From the NCBI GenBank assembly GCA_003260075.1, contig QLIY01000626.1, forward strand, positions 27,695 to 91,694: DNA of 64,000 nucleotides. The letters run 5' to 3'. Positions 59,863-64,000 of the stretch are shown in pieces. The stretch is from Phallusia mammillata. Taxonomy: Eukaryota > Chordata > Ascidiacea > Phlebobranchia > Ascidiidae. Within the stretch, counting starts at the first letter, position 1, and every line of letters starts with the position of its first letter. The notes beneath the pieces were generated by a model. That model had not been told where the DNA came from. It searched no databases and worked only from the letters and a program-made list of their open reading frames with translations. The translations under genes were made by a program, and so were the position numbers.

Positions 59863-62800
59863 ATGGGTTTGTATTTCGTTTTGTCGGTTTTTTGTTTTCG
59901 GGTTTCCAGCATAGATTTCAAGTCAGGTCGGACCAACCTGTAACACGCTGCATTGAAGGTGGTTAACTGTATCTGGCCTGTGCAACAAAAACATTATTAA
60001 CAGAAAAAAATACAACCACTTCATAGCGGTATTGAGGAAAAAATAAATGTATTTAAAGATGTACGTTAGAAATTCCCGTCCAGGTTTTTAAATCATTTAT
60101 GCGTCCGAAGTTTTCTGTTGTGCACAAATGCCGTTTTTGTCCACTACCCAAGGTTGTGTCACTACAACTGTTTGGCATAAGGCTCCACTATACTTTGTCT
60201 GTTGTGGCTTTCCCATGAACGTCAACTGGAGACAGGCTCATAGAATCAATGCTTAAACGCAGTGTTTTGTGACGATATTTACAAAGTCATCTTGCTTAAA
60301 ATACAAAGAGTTTTCAACGATTGATGAGTGCAAGGCCGCTTTAAATTCCGCTGCGAGCTGACCCCCACGTGACATGTTATTGTATATGTGTTGCCACAAG
60401 TTACAGTACAGCAGCAAATTTGGCCGCGCAACATTCCTTCTGACAACTACAGGTTGCGAATATTAACATAGTCGCATCCGAATGCAAGGGAACATATTTT
60501 TATTAGGTTAAATTAGTATTTGTTTGTTCTGCGGCGATAAGGTTACACAAGTCGGCTTTCGTCGATTATTATTTTGCTTTTTCCTGGTTTACTTTTTTAG
60601 CCGATATCACACAATCGACGCACCACATTAATGCACAATAGCACAGAGTTACAACTTTCTGTTTCAATTTCCTGCGAACGTTTCGCAATTACGTAGTACT
60701 TTCTTCTTTTTTGTTAGTTTGATTAAAACTGGGGGTCAAATACATGTTTTTGTTTTTTTGCAAATTTTGTTAACAGTAACTGCTGGGAACTGGCATTTGC
60801 CGTTGGCAACCCGGGAAATCCCGGTTGTATTTCATGAAATGCCGGGATTGGAGGCAGATGCTTACTTCCAATGGGGGTACACGTTGTTTAATTTTCAGAA
60901 TAACGCAATATAAAATTTTCAATATAAAAACGAATTAATTCCGTCCTAGTCATGTTTATGCGACATCGCCTGACACAAGCCACTTCTTTTCACTATTTGT
61001 AAACCAAGAGTTGTTTCGTCCCTGAGGGACCCCCCCCCCTTCGGTCAAAACGCGCGGTAAAGTGATTAAGTAATCGTTGCCCGAAAATCCACAGGCAGAA
61101 AAATTGGGGCTCCAACTGTTTGTCCCTATAATTGCCAACTGGTGTGTGGACACCGGATAGAATTGTTCTGTGCATTCATGCGAATCACAGATCCAACGTT
61201 CGCAGTTTAATGACGCTGCTTTGATGTGTGTTTATTATATACTTGTGTCTTTCATATTATCGAGAGTCAGTAGTCAGTTCAGTTTTGCTTGGGCTTCAGC
61301 CTAGACAATTTTTTGTATTCGAACCGGCTTTGCGCAGAATCGCTCTACATGGTTGTTGGTGTCTACAGCACAAAAAAGTCTAGTATATTGCTACTAGCGG
61401 AAGGAACAATTTGCATAAGACGGCCGCCATTGGATTTCAGTTAGCATGTAGTTATAATTTCTGCATGAATTGCCACTATAGTTTATATGCTTATCAGTTA
61501 ACACAATTAGAAACATTACCACTTATTCATAATTGACAATTTAGACGCAAGAAACCTGGAAATGAATTCAAACTCAGGCCAATCTGACGTTCCCGCGCAT
61601 ACATACGTGACGAAACAGTCAAACGATTATTGTGCAATGCGCAATTAAGCGTTTAACAGGTTGCAAGGGCTAAGAAATTCTTACTATAGGAATGTAACAA
61701 ACTACACACTTTGCTTCGGTATGTTCAGTTAATTAATAAGGCAGCACCGACACCAGCAAACGACGAACACAATATAAGTCTGAACCAATCTGTCATATAC
61801 ATGTCTGGATTTTATATTATGAAATATTCACGGTTTTACAGCCCAGCTATTAACATGTCAGCGCTTATTGTTGTGTATTGTGTCAGCGCATCACCAATCA
61901 GCTACAACTATTTCAAATTTAAGGCCCCGGCCAGTCGACATAATTTAAGTAGCATACACACTAAAAACAAGTTAACTTTACGCAGTTGGGCTACACCCAA
62001 ATTTAAGAGTTGAAACGTTGCGTTTTACTTTGTATGCTGTTTGTTTAATTTTTTTTTACCACATGTTGTTTCCACTCGTTATATTTTTTTCATAACCACA
62101 TCATCAAAAATATCCCCGCTGCTTTACCCTGTCGTTGTGAAATGGTCCGACCCTTTTCGGAGTTTGTAAACTGGACATCTCGTTCCAGTCCAGCTAAAAC
62201 GGAACATATGTTATATTTTAGTTTAAATTTAGATGCAAGAGAAAGATCTACTTGTTTCGATTAAGCTATATCCGAATGCGAAATATTCAGCTTTATAACA
62301 ACAGAAAAACATATTTTTTAAAAAAATATGTCTTGATAAAAACGTTTCTATGCTGTTGCATGTTTTGCGACAACTGTTTCAACGATCCAACTAAATATTG
62401 TACGGTCAATTCACATCAATACAAATAATGCATGCTCACATACTATACGGTAGGGTCGTTGATACGTTTTGGTAAAAGAACAATTTGGAACACCCGAAAC
62501 AATCGTAAAATCCAAGACTGATTGTGACAGGCTGGTTCCGGCTTATATTGTTTGCTCGTTGTGGCGTTGCCTTGCCTGTACATACTGCAGCTACAATATG
62601 ATGAATATCTGCATTTGTAATGTTGCAGCAGGTGTCGAACTAAAGCAAGCAGGTTTATGTCATTGCGTGCTGTATGAATAAAAATTCAAAAATATTTGAC
62701 TAATCATTGCACATAAGTGATGATTACGAAAACATGCATTAGTTTAACTCTTTTCGTAAGTTGGTGTCTCATAGGCTGCACAGGTTGTGCTATAATTTGC

Positions 62801-62970
62801 GGTAAACTTATGAAAGCGTTGTTGTTTGTCAATTCTAGGTTAGATGGCTGTTACCGAATTGACTTTTTCTAATGAGATAACTTGCTACCGAAGGTGACCA
62901 AAAACTGCCCAAAGCAATTTAAATCGCTTCATTGCTGGGGTAACGGTTAAAAAATAATTGGTTTATTAGT
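59863..62970. other. Intergenic region before the sulfotransferase gene
   Basis: About 3.1 kb without a supportable exon. The frame at 60719-60913 begins with a hydrophobic, signal-like stretch (HVFVFLQILLTVTAG) but has no homology that I recognise. The frame at 61711-62013 is likewise unsupported. A C-rich run lies at 61030. Confidence 0.45.
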
Positions 62971-63001
62971 TGCAGTGGGTTGTACAGACAACAAGAAACA
63001 A

Positions 63002-64000
63002 ATGCATATGCAGTACCGAACCTGTTTAGGCTTGTCTGTTTTTCTGCTATGGATCGCAATGTGCATGTGGAACTTTTCGCCTTTCATATCCAACATTGCA
63101 CCAAAACAGGCAAATAACAATGATGTTGCTAGGAAACGTAACGATTCAAAGGTAAGAAGAATTTTTAATTGTAGCGACAGATATTTTGACGCTAAAGTAC
63201 ATGCGAAAGATTTTTACACTTACTGATTTATTATGAGAAATGACAATGGAACGTAAATGTTATTCTGTATTTGACGAAAAATGAGTTTTCGTTTCCATAA
63301 CCTACTAGGCAAGGGATTCTCAACCTGTGGTACGCTTAACGCTAGCGTAACCAAGCAGCTTTCTGCAATTCTGCCAAACAACTAAACATCTGAATTTCAT
63401 CCGATGCAAAATTGTAACAAATGTTAGTAAGATTTAAAATTAGACGCTTTCTTGTTCTTCCTTCTAACTGAACGGCATTGATAAAATCACCATAACTGTT
63501 ATGTTTGAGCGAACTCATGGATCTAGTTTTCGATAAAACAAACTTCCCAAATGGTTTCCATTCTCAACTGAACGGTCCTACCATGGTACTGAGCAAACTT
63601 GTGTCACGATTTAATATATTTCTGGTTGCATAAACATGCCAAACTAGTGACGAAGAATTTGCCTTTCTTCATACCCCACTCCTATTCAAGTAAAATTGTA
63701 CGCTGCCACGGGAAAAGTGGTCGGGTGGAATAAAAACAGCAAAATGCTGAATTTTCGGCGTACAGTTTTTAAAGAGTAAATTGATTTATTACTTCCACGC
63801 TTTTCTGGTAGTTTTTCGTTTAATCAAGCTTAAACTTATTGCTTTATAGCAGCGAGTTTTCCCACCTGTCTCTGAGCCGATGCTGAAAAAAATTACCAAC
63901 ATTACTCAAATGTTGAGAAAAAAGGAAAACAAATGTGGAAAGCCTGTTTTCAAGTTTGTGTTTTTGAAGACTCACAAAACTGGTTCAACCACCATGCATG
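63002..64000 (+). CDS. Galactose-3-O-sulfotransferase-like enzyme, 5' part
   Basis: Two exons are visible, 63002-63151 and 63850 to the window end, joined in phase 0; the gene continues beyond the window. The first encodes a short cytoplasmic start and a signal anchor (LGLSVFLLWIAMCMWNF), as in type II Golgi enzymes, then a polar stem. The second ends in FVFLKTHKTGSTTMH, the 5'-phosphosulfate-binding motif of the Gal3ST / galactosylceramide sulfotransferase family, which moves sulfate from PAPS to the 3-hydroxyl of galactose on lipids or glycans. A likely acceptor (TTGCAG) 26 bp before the ATG suggests a 5'UTR intron or trans-splicing. Which family member it is cannot be told from this part. 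Confidence 0.8.
63300..63849. other. Intron of the sulfotransferase-like gene
   Basis: Contains a single MITE-like end at about 63310 (GGGATTCTCAACCTGTGG) without a clear partner. Nothing else recognisable. Confidence 0.4.

Noticed and set aside
60719-60913. Frame with a signal-like start upstream of the sulfotransferase gene
   Set aside because: No known domain and no donor that would connect it to 63002 in phase.

Overview
The window is animal nuclear DNA: AT-rich, intron-dense (most introns about 50-700 bp, a few of several kb), with compact genes for conserved metazoan proteins separated by short repeat-filled gaps. The gene content, small introns, MITE/SINE load and candidate trans-splice acceptors fit an ascidian tunicate (Ciona-like). 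That assignment is inference, since no species marker was tested. Every gene model below was rebuilt by hand from GT/AG junctions and phase-checked, and each complete coding sum is divisible by three.

Layout. 1518-4118 (-): a CAP-Gly/coiled-coil protein (9 exons, 504 aa). 6507-8174 (+): a five-exon NHL-type beta-propeller protein. 9190-27781 (+): MYRF, the membrane-bound, self-cleaving myelin regulatory factor, with three possible first exons and a duplicated exon for the second half of its transmembrane helix. 28715-29446 (+): NDUFAF4, a complex I assembly factor. 29775-39985 (+): VPS54, the GARP tethering subunit, carrying a linker with four NPF motifs. 40877-48695 (+): a type I membrane protein with two complete alpha-carbonic anhydrase domains. 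49107-52731 (-): a secreted astacin-TSP1-CUB-MAM metalloprotease. 53964-59695 (+): mitochondrial CLPX. 63002-64000 (+): the 5' part of a galactose-3-O-sulfotransferase-like Golgi enzyme, cut by the window end.

The genes do not form one pathway. NDUFAF4 and CLPX act in mitochondria, VPS54 acts at the trans-Golgi, and MYRF starts in the ER membrane and ends in the nucleus. The 330 bp between NDUFAF4 and VPS54, with a strong AG acceptor just before VPS54, could mark a trans-spliced operon.

The non-coding part is rich in mobile DNA: six hAT-like MITEs, four with perfect or near-perfect 8-bp target duplications; a long foldback element present twice, one copy with another MITE nested in it; tRNA-derived SINE pieces; a dispersed repeat with a hammerhead-ribozyme-like core; an element with a conserved 9-bp hairpin; and three 69-98 nt poly-G runs within 5.4 kb that may be assembly artefacts. 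Short tandem duplications repeatedly span splice sites (MYRF, CLPX twice, carbonic anhydrase). I saw no true tRNA or rRNA gene, CRISPR array or autonomous transposon ORF.
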